From the NCBI GenBank assembly GCA_016870855.1, contig VGAF01000064.1, forward strand, positions 1 through 6,545: DNA of 6,545 bases, given 5' to 3'. Of this stretch, positions 6,013 to 6,545 are shown piece by piece; the stretch's first letter is position 1; each line of letters opens with the position of its first letter. Source of the stretch: Actinomycetota bacterium (lineage in GTDB: Bacteria; Actinomycetota; Actinomycetes; Nanopelagicales; Nanopelagicaceae). The translations under genes and the position numbers were made by a program. The notes under the pieces were generated by a model. It had not been told where the DNA came from and made no database searches. It saw only the letters and a list, made by a program, of their open reading frames with translations.

Positions 6013-6545
6013 CTACTTAGCTGAAGAAGTTAGCGCCACTTCCTTATCGAAGCGTGCCTTCAACTTCACAGCTGCTACTCCAGCTGCTTCTGCTTCATAG
6101 TTGAGAAGTGTTACCTTCTTTAAGTTGACCATGCGACGGTCATACTTGGCATTTGGATTGGTAAGAATCTGGAATGACTCAGCCTTTGCAGGTCCGATGT
6201 TCTGGGCCTCTGCGGAGAGTGAGAAGTCGATGTATGCCTTAGCTGCATCAGCATTTCGCGCGCCCTTAACGAGAGCAATTCCACCGATTTCAAAACCAGT
6301 ACCTTCCTTAGGGAAGGAAACTACTAATGGATTGCCACGGAGGATTGCAGCGGTGCAGTCATGCGAGAAGACCAGACCAGTTGCAACTTCACCACGGCCG
6401 AGTGGACCAGTAGGTCCTGCACCACTTCGGGTGTAAGAAAGAATGTTCTTATTCAAGTCCTTCATATAGTCGATTGCAGCATCTTCTGATCCAAGGCGAA
6501 GAACTTGTGACCAGAGCGCTGTGTATGCGGTTCCTGAAGTAACAG
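6013..6545 (-). CDS. ABC transporter substrate-binding protein, Fe(III)/AfuA-FbpA family, C-terminal part (start lies right of the window)
   Basis: This is the last 176 or so residues of an extracytoplasmic solute-binding protein that captures cargo and delivers it to the permease encoded just downstream. The frame is open to the window edge, so the ATG at 6465 is internal: the codons before it read VTSGTAYTALWSQVLRLGSE, matching the family's S-G-T-A-Y segment that lines the binding cleft. Further marks are TGPLGRGEVATGLVFSHDC (a helix and strand of the hinge region), the sequence PKEGTGFEIGGIALVKGARN typical of COG1840-type proteins, and the helix AAKAYIDFSLSAEAQ. The usual paired Tyr residues of classical ferric-binding proteins are not evident in this part, so the ligand stays open between ferric iron, 2-aminoethylphosphonate and similar small solutes. 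The signal peptide or lipobox is outside the window. It is first in the operon and is followed by a hairpin. Confidence 0.9.
   Translation of the reverse strand, partial: VTSGTAYTALWSQVLRLGSEDAAIDYMKDLNKNILSYTRSGAGPTGPLGRGEVATGLVFSHDCTAAILRGNPLVVSFPKEGTGFEIGGIALVKGARNADAAKAYIDFSLSAEAQNIGPAKAESFQILTNPNAKYDRRMVNLKKVTLLNYEAEAAGVAAVKLKARFDKEVALTSSAK

Noticed and set aside
6101..6436. Plus-strand open frame opposite the substrate-binding-protein gene
   Set aside because: It is antisense to a clear family member and has no recognisable features of its own.
1..6545. CRISPR arrays, tRNA/rRNA genes, insertion sequences or attachment sites
   Set aside because: I saw no direct repeat arrays, cloverleaf-like segments, transposase motifs or paired terminal repeats; the sequence is almost entirely accounted for by the listed genes.

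Overview
The window reads as ordinary bacterial chromosome, densely packed, with no gene-free stretch over 100 bases. The base composition looks close to balanced, not GC-rich. Three features suggest a streamlined actinobacterium, perhaps of the freshwater Nanopelagicales (acI) type: GTG starts that may be leaderless, a GH25 muramidase with Ig-like domains, and a small protein resembling the C-terminus of actinobacterial DnaX tau. This placement is inference; no rRNA or other marker gene is present.

Left part (1-2827): the 3' end of an aerobic glycerol-3-phosphate dehydrogenase gene (glpD) enters from the left on the + strand. It converges, with a 12-base gap, on a minus-strand gene for a secreted GH25 lysozyme-like muramidase. 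That gene is divergent, across about 41 bases, from a plus-strand DedA-family membrane protein gene. The DedA gene carries an apparent one-base frameshift in an A5 run at 2614-2618; its conserved C-terminal half continues in the next frame to 2827.

Right part (2820-6545): a minus-strand ABC importer operon read from right to left. It encodes a periplasmic-type substrate-binding protein (3' part only), a perfect hairpin probably acting as an intercistronic terminator or attenuator, a fused two-domain permease, an ATPase with a TOBE domain, and a small DnaX-C-terminus-like protein whose start codon overlaps the ATPase stop codon (ATGA). The binding protein, fused permease and ATPase together form a complete importer of the Fe(III)/AfuA-FbpABC type. 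2-Aminoethylphosphonate or a related small solute is an alternative substrate that the sequence alone does not exclude.

I do not see a clearly new biological system. The items most worth a second look are the DedA frameshift and the stand-alone DnaX-tail-like protein coupled to a transporter ATPase.
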